Of a stretch of 64,000 nt of DNA, positions 12,130-24,839 are shown one piece after another; the stretch's first letter is position 1, and every line of letters begins with the position of its first letter. The notes below the pieces were generated by a model that saw only the letters and a program-made list of their open reading frames with translations, was not told the DNA's origin and did no database searches. The stretch is taken from assembly GCF_964355755.1 (NCBI RefSeq), contig NC_092674.1:14513001-14577000 (forward strand), given 5' to 3'. Origin of the DNA: Antedon mediterranea (taxonomy: Eukaryota; Echinodermata; Crinoidea; Comatulida; Antedonidae). Position numbers and translations under genes: made by a program.

Positions 12130-12429
12130 TGTCCATTGTACTATATTTTGGGAATAGGCAAATATTTACATAAAGAAAATTTTGAAATTCCATCAACTCT
12201 GCCCATTCGAAACGAATTAATTTCAGTTTTTACATTTTGTATATATAAATCCTCCATAATATATAAAGAACTAGAAACGACAGAAAAAAAAGAATCTACA
12301 AATATTTGGAGTCTATTTAAAAATGAAATTATAAACCTCATAAATAATGAGTATTCGTATAACTTTTATACTGCTGATCAGAAATGGAAAAATAGTAAAG
12401 ACAAGATATTTGACTTATTGAATAATTAA
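12130..12429 (+). pseudogene. Possible C-terminal fragment of a retroelement polyprotein
   Basis: An open frame of about 97 codons without a credible ATG reads YLHKENFEIPSTLPIRNELI, FCIYKSSIIYKELETTEKK and DQKWKNSKDKIFDLL, then a stop and AT-rich DNA resembling a 3'UTR. The style (aromatic and Lys-rich, a W-x-x-x-K-x-x-I segment) recalls the C-terminal tail of some LINE polyproteins. No RT motif is present, so the family is a guess. The alternative is chance. Confidence 0.3.
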
Positions 12430-13147
12430 AATATATATTTGCTGGAGATCTCTCTCCCTACGATTTACAATTGTATTTTATATTTGTGTGACATATGCTG
12501 TATAAGTTTTAATATAAGTGTGTAGCCCTTTTTTATTTCAAGTGATTTTAAATGTAACCCTTGATTATGTTTCTAGAAAATGTTAATAATTTATATGAAA
12601 TCCGCAATATTCAACATGTTTGTATATATATTGTATGTAGGTCATAAGTAAATGTTTTTAATAATTGTAAATTTTTTTTTATTCACTTTTAAATATACTA
12701 TGTCATTAAAATAAAACACGTTTTAACAATAATCACAAATATGTACGCGTCACTTGCATGTGACAAGAAAAATGGAGAACATGACCTTTGTTTTTAATTT
12801 TTACTGCAAACTGAAATAAAAGTGGGACGAGCCCATAAAAGACACACAAAAAAACTCTGCCCATTCGAACTATGTATTCAATTGTGAAAATTTTTATAAG
12901 CTTCATAAATTGCAATGTTATAATTACAGTACAATTACATTGAAAACTTGTTTAGGCAATTTGACCTCATTTTCTGATCCCATTCACGCCACTCACTCCC
13001 CACAAAAATAAATGAAATTTTTCTACCGCATCAATATTCTAACACATATTTAATATAATAATTATATTATTTGATTTCAATCATTGATCAAGTTACAGTA
13101 TAATTATGTGTTAGGTTAATGCGTTTTATTACCGGTATATTATTAAG

Positions 13148-13268
13148 AAGACAGCGTAGGGACCTTAATAGAGGTGTCCCCATTCAGAGGACAGCGTAGG
13201 GACCTTAATAGAGGTGTCCCCATTCAGAGGACAGCGTAGGGACCTTAATAGAGGTGTCCCCATTCAGA
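13148..13268. repeat. 40-bp tandem repeat, 3 copies
   Basis: Three nearly identical units contain ACAGCGTAGGGACCTTAATA and GAGGTGTCCCCATTC. A related fragment (AATAGAGGTGTCCCCAAG) is at 13536. Confidence 0.95.
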
Positions 13269-14189
13269 GATCACTAGCAATAAAAAAAACCAAAAGAAAC
13301 AATATTATAACACAATGAACAACAATTGATCTGGACTTTGAAATTGAAAAGAATTTGAAATTTAGTAGCCAACGTTTCAACAATGAAAAATATAAATAAA
13401 TATAATTAATCAAATAAAATTATTTGGTCTTTTTTTATTGTTTTTTTTTTTATTTTGTGATTTGCGGAAAATGTTGTCCTCTTCATAAGGATTGAATCAA
13501 CCTTTATGCACACTAAAAATTGTCCCTATCCCCTGTAATAGAGGTGTCCCCAAGTAGGGTTTACCGTATGTGTTATTTATTAAGGGTGTCACAAAAGAGA
13601 GGTTCTTGAAAACCTACAATGTATACATAATGGAAATGGTAACTGTACTGAAAATGATAGAGCTTGACAGCACATACAAATTGTATAGGCCTATTAGTAA
13701 TAATAACCGATATATATTCCGTGTAGGCTAACTTTAACTATATAAACGAGATATGGAACGGAAATAGAAAGCACTGATTTGTTGGTATTGCAACTACTTA
13801 ACACCTTACGCGTGTTAAAATCTCCCGTGGGCATCAATTTAAGATCTAGGTAAATTTGTCAGATTAAAATTATTATTGAGTTGCTGAGTTAGTTAGAAAT
13901 TACACATTAACCCACTAACCTCAGGATATTTAGTTATTAACGTATTAATGCATCTTTAGGAAAAGAAAATGAAACTGGCTCAAGTAATCAAGCCCTTAGC
14001 CCAGATCAGTAAATCACTTTTGTTGGGGTTTTTTTTTTCGTTCTCATTTTCCGATTCGTGGCCAATATTCGAAATGTTGAAAATAAAGTTGAATGTCAAT
14101 TTTCAGAAAATAGTATTGTGTAAAATACTGTTAACTCTAAACTTGTATATTGTCACTCAAACATGAATAAATGAAGACTAATTAAAATC

Positions 14190-14580
14190 ATACTTTTAAC
14201 AGGCCATTTTGCAGTTATTAAAGTTATTAAATTGTTTAAAGTTATTTAAATCTGTAGAAGAAAAAAACAATAACAATTATTATTTAACTTATAAAGAGAC
14301 AAAATAATAATTGATTCATTCATTTGGCCAAATGAAATTACAAGAAAATGCAACAAAATTAGAAATAGGAGATAGTAGTTTAAACCTTCCACTAAAAACA
14401 GAAAACATTTAAATAAAGTATATTTAGACAATAAATAAACGGTTACCAAACGATTTCGGTTGAGAATAATTTTATAGTTTAATTTTTGCTCAAATTTTTT
14501 GTCGAAGTGAATAAATATTTTAATAGCGTGACATTGCTATGTAATATTCATCAACAAAAACATAGTTGTATCTTCAGGGC
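14190..14580 (-). mobile_element. Very degenerate MITE-like copy
   Basis: Scattered similarity to the 54784-55081 family (TGCTCAAA..AAGTGAATAA, GTGACATT..ATGTAATATTCA, CTTCAGGGC). Boundaries are uncertain. Confidence 0.35.
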
Positions 14581-14764
14581 GATCTTTGATTGATAATTTA
14601 GGTGATCTAGCCTATTGTTTTTATTTTGTCTTTCGTTTCTTTTCTTTTCTGATTAAAAATATTTTAATGAAAATTTATCTGTTTTTATTCATGTTTTTAT
14701 GGGGGGTTTTTCCACAACTATACCTGCCGTATATTTCGAGCGAGGGTGTATTTTAGCAATATCT

Positions 14765-15125
14765 ACGTGTTTGTCTGTTAGCAGGATAATGTAAAAACTA
14801 AACGACAAAAATCTTATTCAAAACACATTCAACAGGTATAATATGGTTACGGAAGATTCCTTACATTTTGAGTCAATCCGGAACAGGATCCAACTTCTGG
14901 ACCACTTTTATTATTTTATTATTTTTAGGCCGTACGTCAAAACTACAAGACGGATCTTTACCACATTTAGCCTAAACCACAGATAAATATATGGCGATCA
15001 CAGAAGATTACATTTTGGAAGCAATCTGGTACGTGGACCCAGATCCTAATTTTTAACCACGTTTTAATATTTTAACCATTTTAGACGGATATATCTACAA
15101 ATCCTCCAATTCTGGACCACTTTTA
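14765..15125 (+). repeat. Dispersed repeat with GTTAGCAGGAT.A..TAAAAA start
   Basis: The words TGTCTGTTAGCAGGATAA and TTCTGGACCACTTTTA repeat within the stretch and reappear diverged at 60015-60160. No coding frame. Confidence 0.5.
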
Positions 15126-15581
15126 GTTGATGAGATGACGGCAAATATTGTTATATTAAAATTATGTAGTTTTCAGTTGGTGATCAATATTATACCGTAC
15201 ATAATGACGCCATGTTTGGCCTATACTTTAGTTCGGTATTTCAAACAATAGAAATTTAAACGGTGCTTAATAATTTTTTTATTTAATTTTCGAGGTCAGC
15301 CTTGGCGGAGGTATGCAATTTATGGTTGTATTGTTATTATATTTACTGCTACTAAACAATGATAATGATGCCACAAACATCTACCAGCATTTTAAGATTA
15401 TTAAATATATGAAACCAAATGACATACTCCAGTTAATTCGACCGTACATCAACGAATCATAAACTAACATTAGGAAGTAATTTACTGTTACAATGTTTAG
15501 TTGACAGTTTGTCTGCATTGTATGATTTACTTTATTATGTTCTACGGATTATTCTTTATTTGAAATGAATTAATGAATATG

Positions 15582-15644
15582 TAATATCGACATGTAGAAC
15601 TAGTCGTATATTCAATATTTGACTAGTTCTACGTGTCGGTATTA
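15582..15644. repeat. Hairpin with 24-bp arms
   Basis: Arms 15582-15605 and 15621-15644 share GTAGAACTAGTC and its complement with few mismatches. Confidence 0.8.
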
Positions 15645-17651
15645 CCCACACCTATATCCATATTTAAAGACTATAACTATACAGTTAAAATGGAAATAAT
15701 TAGGGCTATATTTGAATAATCTATAGAAGAATTGAATAAAATCTGAAATAAAAAGTAAACAAAATTGTCTCTCTAGGCACATCTCTTGCCAAACCCTATA
15801 TTCAGAGAACAATTTAAGAATATCCCTATTACTACTACTTTGTTACTACTTTGCTACTTTGTTGGACCTCGAATGTTAATTTTTTAATCGTTTTTCTACA
15901 AAACAGTATATTGTAAACTTCCACTCATTACTCATAATGTTACATCATTACACAGACCATAACAATAGTAAAAAGATTGATTTTTACTTACTTTTTTTCT
16001 TAATCTCGTATTATATATATATACACCTTTAGAACAATACTATGAAAATGACTATTCAAATTCACCCTTTTCACATTTGACTATAGCCACACAATGTGGA
16101 TTCACATACATGGTACTGAGGGTAGATATGCATATACTGTTTAAAACTGTTGGCCTAATGGTAGGAACATCTACTCTAATTCTACTCTACTTTAAAACAT
16201 ATTTCCAACTGTCCACTTAAAATTATTTTTGTATGTATTTACAAATAATATCATGTTAATATTCGTCATATATAATAACAATGTTCTATATAATCGTTTT
16301 CTTAACTATCTTCATATCATTGATGGGATAGGCCGGAAGCACAGACTTAAGTTGAATAGAAGATTTTTTTATTGCTATGAGATAACTAATAAATACCGGT
16401 ACAATATACAATTTCAACAATTGGTAATAATGTATAATATGAAAAAAACACTTGAATTAATCTCTTTATAGCTAAAAAAACTACATCTATTGAATGCATT
16501 TGTGATAAACAAAAAACATTACAATTATGCAATAATACATTTAAAATACGTACCATATGTTGACAAGATTCAAGAATTGATTAGGCCTATGTAGCTGATC
16601 GTGTGTAGATGTGAGGTCAAACAGTTAGTGCTGTTTCCTTTTATAGTTACGCCCTGTGTCCTTATCCTCAGGTAAACAAATATCGATGCATGATTGATAA
16701 CGTATATTTACCATTTGCTACTTGTCACACGGTTCTTTCAATGGATTTGAAACCTTCGGAATCGAGCTTAAATATAGTATGGACGCCTACATAAATAAGC
16801 GACGTACAGTATTATATATGTATATTTTAGCACATGATCAATGTAATTTTTGGACAACTTTAAAACAAATTAGTATGAAACAAATGATTATCAATAAAAA
16901 CGATTCATTCACAGGCAATGAATCTAATCAATTTACAGTAATTCCTAAATAAGTAGTTAATAAACCCACTCGTTCAAAATGAGACGATACTCAAATCGCA
17001 AAGTCATTAGTTATATTCTTTACGGATTTATACGTCATTAAAACACACTGTTAATTATATTAACATCGGAAGGAGTTATGGATCAGGCAGATAGATATTA
17101 TTCTACACTTTATCACCATTATCTGTGTCCATGTATGATATTATATTTCCGTGTAAACATCCAGAACAAAAATAACTGAACGTCAACCAGAAACCAAACT
17201 GGCAGCTGATCCTCCGTCTGCGCAGATCGAGGATTATCAACACTCACTAATCAAGGTTATTTACATTAACATTTTTCTAAGTCGTGGCCCAATGATTTTC
17301 CCGATAGGGTCCCAAGTACGCAAAATAAGAAATACATTGACTGGGGCTATTAAAGGGAGTCGGAGGCAAATTTCCTTTAAAAGGCAACATTAGTCGCTTT
17401 TAAAGCAAACAATCCTAGGGTATTGTTTTATTTCTTTCAAGAAATATATATTTTGTTCAGCGGCCACCTCACCGGCCAATCATTCCTAACTTAGAGTCAC
17501 CATCTATCGATAAATACGTAAATATAGTACTTGAAAGATTGGAGGTACATTGTGGGGTACGTGCTTATGAAACTTTAGTTCATCAGAAGTTCAGTCCTAC
17601 AATGTCCGTCTCTCTCTTTGAATCCGGCTACACAAGCAAATGTAACATTAA
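15645..17651. other. Non-coding stretch
   Basis: AT-rich, with scattered TAGGCCTA octamers. Open frames near 16229 and 16722 show no recognisable domain, and the latter lacks an ATG at its start. Confidence 0.5.
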
Positions 17652-17867
17652 AGGGGCATTCACACCTGTTCCGTTTCACGGAACGGAGAACGGCACCGTT
17701 TTGTTAGAAAATCAAAGAGCGTTCAAACAATAGCAGCGTTTACACCAAATCCGTTCCGTGAAAAATGAACGGCCGGTGAAAAACAACGGAACGGACAGAT
17801 CGCTCATAACTTGATAGAAACGTTGCCGTCTTTCGTCCCGCAAAACGGAACAGGTGTGAATGCCCCT
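17652..17867. mobile_element. PIF/Harbinger-like MITE with TAA target duplication
   Basis: 216 bp flanked by TAA at 17649-17651 and 17868-17870. The terminal inverted repeat begins AGGGGCATTCACACCTGTTC with a near-perfect complement at the right end. TAA/TTA 3-bp duplications are typical of PIF/Harbinger. It encodes nothing. Confidence 0.8.
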
Positions 17868-18119
17868 TAACAGCGTTCCGATGTTTACGTTCACTACTAC
17901 GCATACTTGCCACATCCATCAGTATTCTGAGAAATACCACATTTACCAGTGCCATACCCGGATTAATATTAAGGTGTGATCAGGAAAAGGCGTTATTGTT
18001 TTCAATACACAGTTTTCAAAGTTTATAATAATTATATTTATTACAATTGCTAGATGTTGAGTTTATTATGTTAGGTGGTTAAAGTTAATGGACGTGTAAA
18101 ACCACCGTACTGTATCTAA

Positions 18120-18808
18120 GGTCGTGTTCGTACGGTGGTTAAAATAAGCGCTTAATTTCACCCATGCCTCGGGTTATAAATTTAGCGTTGTTCGTACTTG
18201 AAATATTTAACCGCTTAAATGCTTAATCGACGAATCACAAACCGGAAATTACGTTTTAAGGTCAGTTGTCTTTACAACCTACGACCCCATTTTCGCACGC
18301 TAGTTTCGTGTTGTATATTTTTTACTCGCGATCTTTCTTTACAATAACAATTACTTGCTACCTTTTACACTGCTTATCCTTGCGACAAACCTTATGCCTC
18401 TTAACGCCGATAATCCTGCCGAAATATGCCTTCTCCTGACGACCATTATTTTACTCATTGACGAAGAATTTGAGCCCAATGTTACACGACGGAAACACCA
18501 CCGACCAGCAGCTCCCCGACCAGCTAGGCCTACTAAGCGGTCTACACCAACAAGGACAGCACCAGCTGACGATCGCTCTCGAAGCGTGTATGGAAGAGCT
18601 TCGTAGGAGAAATGACGGGCCTAGGCAGCGAACGTTTGTCAAAATTTGACACATTGCCTCTATCGGAGATTTATTATCCTCGAAGGCCGAGTATAATTGG
18701 ATTATCGCTGAAATAACCTGCAAATTTGGTGAACATCCAAAAGTTAATTGGATCACGCGAACGGAAATCGGGAATAAGCTGGTATTTTCAACCCCTACGA
18801 ACAGGCCC
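18120..18808. mobile_element. Second PIF/Harbinger-like element with TAA target duplication
   Basis: 689 bp flanked by TAA at 18117-18119 and 18809-18811. Left end GGTCGTGTTCGTACGGTGGT and right end (complement) GGGCCTGTTCGTAGGGGTTG are inverted repeats. The interior is less AT-rich and has two overlapping short frames (18355-18606, 18458-18649) that may be remains of an element protein. I do not recognise the proteins and see no DDE transposase. Confidence 0.7.
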
Positions 18809-19089
18809 TAAATAACATGATTATATAATTATCCTTGGCATCTATACTAAGCTTAAGTAATAAACGGTATCCTAAAACGTTTTTGCAAAAACGACAGTCA
18901 ATCTATTCTTACCAAAAAATCCAGATCACTTTATTATAAAATACAACAGATTACTTAATTACAAAATAATGACTGCAGTTATTACAATATACGACAATTT
19001 TTACAAAAATACGACTTAAAATCCGTCTCCTTTTTTCATGAATTCGTAAAAATATGGCTACACTAGCAAAACGTAATAATACTGTTTTG

Positions 19090-19210
19090 ATTTTTACCTT
19101 CGCTACTAGGCATGCTTCCCGAAACCATCAGGTATTCCGAGAACATCACATGTATTTAGGTGTGATCATATTATCAGGAAACGGAATTGTGTTTTATCGT
19201 TTATAATCCA
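19090..19210 (+). repeat. Diverged duplicate of 17888-18010
   Basis: Shared order of words: TTC(A/G)CTACTA.GCAT, ATCAG.TATTC.GAGAA, then AGGTGTGATCA and TCAGGAAA. An old local duplication around the Harbinger elements. Confidence 0.5.
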
Positions 19211-19984
19211 GAGCAATGTATAATTTTATTTCCTTTAAAAGTTTACTCAGAGCTGATGCTCTATACTAGTATTACTGAATACTAAAATTGTTTGCAAAGT
19301 TGGAGAAAGTTAGCGCGTTACTCACTTCCAGGACTTTCAAAGGTAACACACAGAATACCTTTCTTTACCCCCAAATTGAATATTTCATATCGACAACGAA
19401 CTGTCTGCATTATCATGTGTCCGTTGACACCTCCTAACAGCCATCCGGCATTTCTCCACCCAGTCTTTCGACCTATTGCCAACCGGCCAATTACCACCCT
19501 GTCCCTTTTGCCATCCAGCTTCCAGCCACATGTGCTTGCCACCTCACCTTTTGCCACCAGTCCTTTTGCCACCAGATCGGAGAGTGTCATTGATTTTATC
19601 AGCAATTAAAAAAACATGTTCTCTTATTTAAAATTATAATAAAATAGACGCATTTTATATCAGTTGTCTGCAAGAAAAAAATGTATTGAATGTTTTTCAG
19701 AAACAAAAATAATTTAAGTTAATAGATTATTATACTATGGTTTAGATCCAGAAATGTAAAGTTTATTTATAATTTATAACGATAACGATGAGTTGAAATG
19801 TAACCCACGTTGCGTCCACTTGTTTTGCATTTATCATCTAAATAAATTTATTCAATTTATACCGATTTTGTTACTGTGCGGTTTTAAATCTCAATTTTCA
19901 TCAGGACAAACATTCTATGCTATGCAGCATCTTCAATTGCATGTGTAAACAATTCAAAACGACTATTTAATTAACATTAGCATT

Positions 19985-20075
19985 TTAACTTGACATGTGA
20001 CAATAAAATGACACATTCAAAAACGAATTTGAAATAAAATATTTTTCAGAGGGACAATATATCTTTAAAACTGTT
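19985..20075 (+). mobile_element. Partial copy of the GGGGGACAATACATC MITE family
   Basis: The end segment reads AAATATTTTTCAGAGGGACA then ATATATCTTTAAAA, matching the right end of the family after a truncated body. Confidence 0.5.
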
Positions 20076-20624
20076 ACGTCAATAAGCGAGCAGCGTTTTT
20101 TGTAAAAAATATTTCTTGTTACACATGTATAACTTGATACAATTTTTAAATGACATAATTTCACATGGCTCAACACATTGAGCGTGTTAACAAGTTGCTA
20201 CTATGAGTAATATTCCATTATTATGGTATTGGGGATGTCTGCGTAACAAACAGAAGACACCGAGTATCTAAACTCGAATTCTTCTGCTTGATACGCAAAC
20301 TTAACAATATTGGTGGTGGTATGGGAGACTTTTCTTTCTTGGTACATGTGTCTTATATCCCGAGAACCAATAATGCTAGAGAGTTGATTTTTTGTAATCT
20401 AAAATGTACATATTTATTATTTACTCTAAGTAATTTTTTTTCGGAAAAAAAAAATGTTTGGCCTGAAATATGACACTTGACCCTCAACACTATTTCTCAA
20501 TATTTGTATATACAGTATAATGCAACTAAAATGCCTGTAGATTTATTATTTTGTATACCTTATTTATAGAGGGTGACCCTAAACAGCGTATGCTGACAAT
20601 CAAGGGGCCCTATTGATGAGTAAC

Positions 20625-20690
20625 AGTGACTGTGTGTATAATAGTACACTGGGGTAACCCCCACTCGTTTCGAAAGATGTACTAGGTTTT
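20625..20690 (-). repeat. SINE-tail fragment (GATGTACTAGGTT family)
   Basis: Matches the tail block of the repeats at 37200 and 40815: TAGTACACTGGGGTAACCCC followed by CGAAAGATGTACTAGGTT. Confidence 0.6.
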
Positions 20691-21140
20691 TTGTTAGCCT
20701 CAAATGACTCGGATACAGGTTTCCAATAACCAGCATAGAACCGCTTTGCAATTTCCAAAATCACATCTTCGTCACGCACCTCGAAATTATGCAAATTAGT
20801 AGTACAAGTCACATGAATTATGCAATTTAGCCTTGTGAAATTACAGCGTTTCCATCTCAACACGTTAACCGCTAACGCTGGAAAGTTGACTTTTCACAAA
20901 CTTGTTCAGAATGTACATAATTGTATTTGTTCCAATGAAAAAATAAATATCCTAAAAAATTACATTTGACCCTTGGCCCAATTTCATGGTTTTGTTTCTG
21001 GCTCAAATGAATCGGATGCTGTTTTCCAAACATCACAACTTTGCTACGCATCTCAAATGTATGCAAATTAGTAAAATACGTTATATGAAATAACCAAATT
21101 CCACTGTTTCCATATCTCGAAATCGCTAATGCTAAATGTA
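20690..21140. repeat. Diverged direct duplication (~300-bp period)
   Basis: 20690-20880 and 20990-21140 share CTCAAATGA.TCGGAT, TTTCCAA, TATGCAAATTAGTA and a GTTTCCAT.TC word order. Confidence 0.55.
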
Positions 21141-21639
21141 ATTACTAATTTTCATACCTTCTCTCTTTAAATATTGATTTTTTACCGTGGTATACTTATA
21201 CAATTACTAATTGATATGTACGTAAGTGACTTGGGGTGATATGGTTAATTTTCATTGAAGCGATAATTCGTAGAAATTTTTGTAAGTGGGTAAACTTGAC
21301 AAACAATCACATGAGTTGACAACTCCTCAAATTGTGACACTGTGGCATGCTGATTGACGGAATTAAGTTGTTATTAACTAAATCTTATTTTTAATAGTTT
21401 TCCGCTCATATGAAAAGATTAAGGCGCCGTCGTAAAACATATTGCAGAGACGCATTGATTGCTCTAGTAATTCAGTAAGGAGGACAACTTATTTTCTACT
21501 TGTACGTTGAACTTGACACGCTTTTGAAACTGATTAAGTATTTTTATTTTGATCATAAGTAGGCCTACCTAGGTTATTAATAATATGTTGTATTTCTACT
21601 TACATTGAAAACATAAAAATAATCAAATACATCAGATAT

Positions 21640-21720
21640 ATATCTATTTAGCGCCTTGAGCACTTTTAGTGGATATGTGTGCTATATAATTTGTTATATT
21701 ATATTATATATTATAATTAT
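21640..21720 (+). repeat. Dispersed-repeat tail ending in TATATAAT run
   Basis: AGCGCCTTGAGCACTTTTAG followed by GTGTGCTATATAA and AT repeats looks like a truncated 3' end of a dispersed repeat. No head is attached. Confidence 0.35.
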
Positions 21721-23050
21721 TATATCATTACACCAAATTATTTGTTAATGTGCACACACGAAGAGCAAACATCACAAACAGATTGTTTTTCTGTTACTAA
21801 TGTAACGTATGCCATAGATGACTTACAGTAGTACCGTACCAACTATAGTACCGAAATTGAATTATTTGTTAACTAAAATATCTATTTACTGTATTGTGTA
21901 TACAGATAAATGAAATGTATCGATTAACGTTTGAATGTTTATTAGATGAATTAAAATCGTATACAGATCCTCGTATACGCTAATAAACCAGTTCAAATTT
22001 ACTTTCAAGTATTTAGCTTACTTTACTTTTAAGACTTCAGCGAAATAGAAAACAAAATTAATCATAATCAATATGTCAACAAGACTTCCAAATTATCCAA
22101 CATCAATATTTTTAGTTACGAGGTTACACGTCTTTTATTCAAAGTTTACTGAAACATTTAATTTAAGTTTTCATGTTTATCTGTATACGCTTAATAACTT
22201 GATAACATAGCCTACTGCTATTATGACGATATTTTGTGAAGTTTAAGACAAGTTTGACTGCATCACTATATTACTGATTGACTTTGCAACGTGAAAGTCA
22301 ATTAATGTTTTTATATTAGACCCACACATTTATCATAAATAAGTATATACTTATCCCTTTTAGCAGTTTCCACATTAATACAAAGATAGGGAATCAAATT
22401 TATATATTCTCAAAAGTTAATTAAATTGAAAGAATTGAATTAATATTTTTTATTTTTTAGATACTATAACGTTTAGCTTAATCAAAACGGGATAAGTTAT
22501 GTATATTTATAATAATTATATTTGTCAGTAGAAGTGAACTACAATATTGCTCTATGATGCATTAGTATGTTTATATAAAGTAATTAAACGAATAAGTATA
22601 ATAATGAATTGTTGAAATTGACTTAGACCTCAACATAATACTTTAATAAAACAGATTATTTATTCATATTTATCACAATCAAGTCATTTGTATAAACCGT
22701 TTATTAAATGGATACAGTAATTTTGGTTTTATTTCCCTAAAACGTTAAATATATTTGATTTAATCAAATTAAATACTGTTGTAACAATGTACAAAGTACA
22801 CAGACAACAACTTCCTCCTATTCAACGGTATTTTAATCATCCATAACTAAGTTACCAGCAGAATCATTTTAATATAAATCTATCTTTATTTAAAAAAGAG
22901 GCAAATAAAAATCCGTAGCAGCCAAAAAAGCTGGATTAAAGATTTTTTACAAAAGGGTTTTAATTAACAACATCAATTACAAATTCACATAAAAATAAAT
23001 TTAAAAAAAACATAAGCAGCAAAATTAAAAGCCAAGAGAATAAAAACAAG
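21721..23050. other. Non-coding stretch
   Basis: Very AT-rich, with no gene or clear repeat recognised. Confidence 0.5.
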
Positions 23051-23054
23051 GCCA

Positions 23055-23460
23055 TATACATGGCTGCAGTCGCGTGCTCAAGTTAGTTTTTACCGACCAA
23101 CCTACCGACCGACCAACCGACCGAAATTTTTAATTTACACGTGCGTAGCCTGTCACTTTTGACGTGCTCGTATAACGTAATTTCGAGTTGGAAAGTGAAT
23201 CAAATATGATGACATTATTAAAGAAATGTTGTAAAACAGAAATCGGGCAAAAAGAGTGCGTATTAACGTTTAACGTGCAGTCATGCAGATGAAGATATGA
23301 TTACAAGCGTGATTCGTTAAATCGTACGTAGACCGCGTAATTTGTTATTGCGCACCGTGAAAAACATTCATTCATTCATACAGGCCATATACAAGTTAGT
23401 GTTTACCGACCGACCAACCGACCGACATAGTGAGCTGTAGCTGTAGTAAAAATGTGTGAC
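23055..23460 (-). mobile_element. TCGG-repeat element, internally deleted minus copy
   Basis: Begins with GGCCATATACATGGCTGCAG then TCGCGTG and ACCGACCGACC, and contains CACGTGCGTAGCCTGTCACT and GACCGCGTAATTTGTTATTG, the complements of blocks in the copies at 29184 and 53225. Much of the middle is missing. Confidence 0.7.
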
Positions 23461-23565
23461 GAACAAATTAAGGATTACTCATACTAGTTACATATGGAAG
23501 TGGGCTATTATTATATCTTGATGATGCGACACCAGATTGTTAATATTTTTTCACAGTCCTAACAT

Positions 23566-24030
23566 TCATAGTGTGGGTGGAGTTCGGCAATGGAAACCAA
23601 TGGGAGAATCTTTCACTCTATTGATTGGATTGGACAATTTGTAATTTGTGACCATCTCCGGGAGTATTTTACGACCAAAATACGTTTGCATAGCTTGGCA
23701 CTTGGAGGGGTTGAGTTGTAATTTGTTGGTCAAAAACCAATGATAAAGGGAATCAAGTCCATTTTGGAATTGACTTGGACTGCCCAACGCTCGGCTTTCT
23801 CCAAGTGTCAGATCTTCAACATACTTCCAGACCTGGATCTCCAGATTAGAGCCCAATGCGTCATTTTGTTAAAGCACAATAAATAACACACATAAAAATA
23901 ATGGGTGCGAGTATGGTCCCCTGTGGAACGCCTCCTGTAGAGATTACCCATTCTGAAAATTTATTTTTATACTTGACCCTTTGTTTCCTAACCGAAAGGA
24001 AATCCACGACCCATTGCATGATAGGAGGGA
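23566..24030 (-). pseudogene. Non-LTR reverse transcriptase fragment (palm region), minus strand
   Basis: Minus-strand translation gives WVVDFLSVRKQRVKY, STGGVPQGTILAPI (RT motif with G-V-P-Q-G-T), then after a frameshift KYVEDLTLGESRALG and HWFLTNKLQLNPSKCQAM. The catalytic Y-x-D-D motif reads Y-V-E-D, so it is damaged, and the frame is broken between the two blocks. It abuts a plus-strand fragment of what looks like the next part of the same protein. Confidence 0.8.
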
Positions 24031-24044
24031 AACATCTATACTAG

Positions 24045-24140
24045 GCTTAAATGGGTGGCCATATAGTTAAGAAGTTAAATACAAGACTGTACTGCTTGAG
24101 GAAACTCGGTTCGTTTGGAGTAAAGCAGGATATTTGTACT
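24045..24140 (+). pseudogene. RT C-terminal fragment in opposite orientation
   Basis: Plus-strand translation reads GGHIVKKLNTRLYCLRKLGS then FGVKQDICTI, typical of the region after the RT palm in non-LTR elements. It lies directly next to the minus-strand palm fragment, a head-to-head inversion. Confidence 0.65.
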
Positions 24141-24156
24141 ATATCGGAATTTACAT

Positions 24157-24340
24157 ATTTTGTCCAGAATAGAGAAGTTATGTGTACAAATAGAGAAACT
24201 GTCCAATATAGGGGAATCCGATTTGTCCAAAATGGGGAAATTTTTTCCAGAATAGAGAAATGATGTGTCCCAATTAGAGAAACTTTCCAATATAGAGAAA
24301 TTCAGATTTGTCCAAAATGGGAACATTTTCTCCAGAATTA
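24157..24340. repeat. ~83-bp tandem repeat, 2 copies plus start of a third
   Basis: Units begin with CCAGAATAGAGAA at 24164 and 24247 and CCAGAATTAG at 24332. Each contains GAGAAACT.TCCAATATAG and TTTGTCCAAAATGGG. Confidence 0.8.
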
Positions 24341-24630
24341 GTAGGGGTGGGAGAGATACGGGAGCTCTAACAACCTCGTCAATGTCCTATGTCATGAACT
24401 TTCTTATCGTACTTGAGAAAGAAAGCCTCGCATAGACCTGACCTGATAACTGAAAATTTTCTGAGCTGTCTGCTGTCACAATTGATTTACATATATACAA
24501 TATTATTTTTAAAAACCGTTGCGTATTAAAGTTGGAATTTATTCTGGATAGAGCCTCCACTGATTGTGAGGGCGTTTGTTGTATGAGAGAATGTATCTGG
24601 TGGGTGAAAATCTGTGATAATATCATATAC

Positions 24631-24700
24631 GGCTTTGTGGTCTAGTGGTATGATACTCGCCCTGTTAGCGAGGTCACAGGTTCGAATCCCGCCAGAGACA
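24631..24700 (+). tRNA. tRNA-like sequence (tRNA-Pro-derived pseudogene or SINE head)
   Basis: A-box TGGTCTAGTGGTATGAT and B-box GGTTCGAATCC are intact, with anticodon stem CTCGC/GCGAG and a T6 terminator after the 3' end. The overall layout resembles metazoan tRNA-Pro. The acceptor stem (GGCTTTG/CAGAGAC) has a mismatch, the T-stem has two, and the anticodon loop reads CCTGTTA without U33, so it is not a credible functional tRNA. Confidence 0.5.
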
Positions 24701-24839
24701 TTTTTTAATTAATATAAAAAAAAATATGGAACTATATCACAGGCACAGAATAAATTCTAAACCGCCCGGTGATATACTGAAATTTAATTAATTAATTTGA
24801 AACGATAAAGATGAGGAAATCTGTGAGAATGAGAAAAGG

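Noticed and set aside
13148-13268. CRISPR-like array
   Set aside because: Same reason: head-to-tail 40-bp units with no spacers.
16722-16952. 76-codon open frame
   Set aside because: Non-ATG start, no recognisable motif.
19292-19609. Pro/Thr/Ser-rich 105-codon frame
   Set aside because: Composition reflects a short CCTTTTGCCACCAG-type local repeat; no start context or domain.
24631-24700. Functional tRNA gene
   Set aside because: Acceptor and T-stem mismatches and a loop lacking U33 argue for a pseudogene or SINE head.
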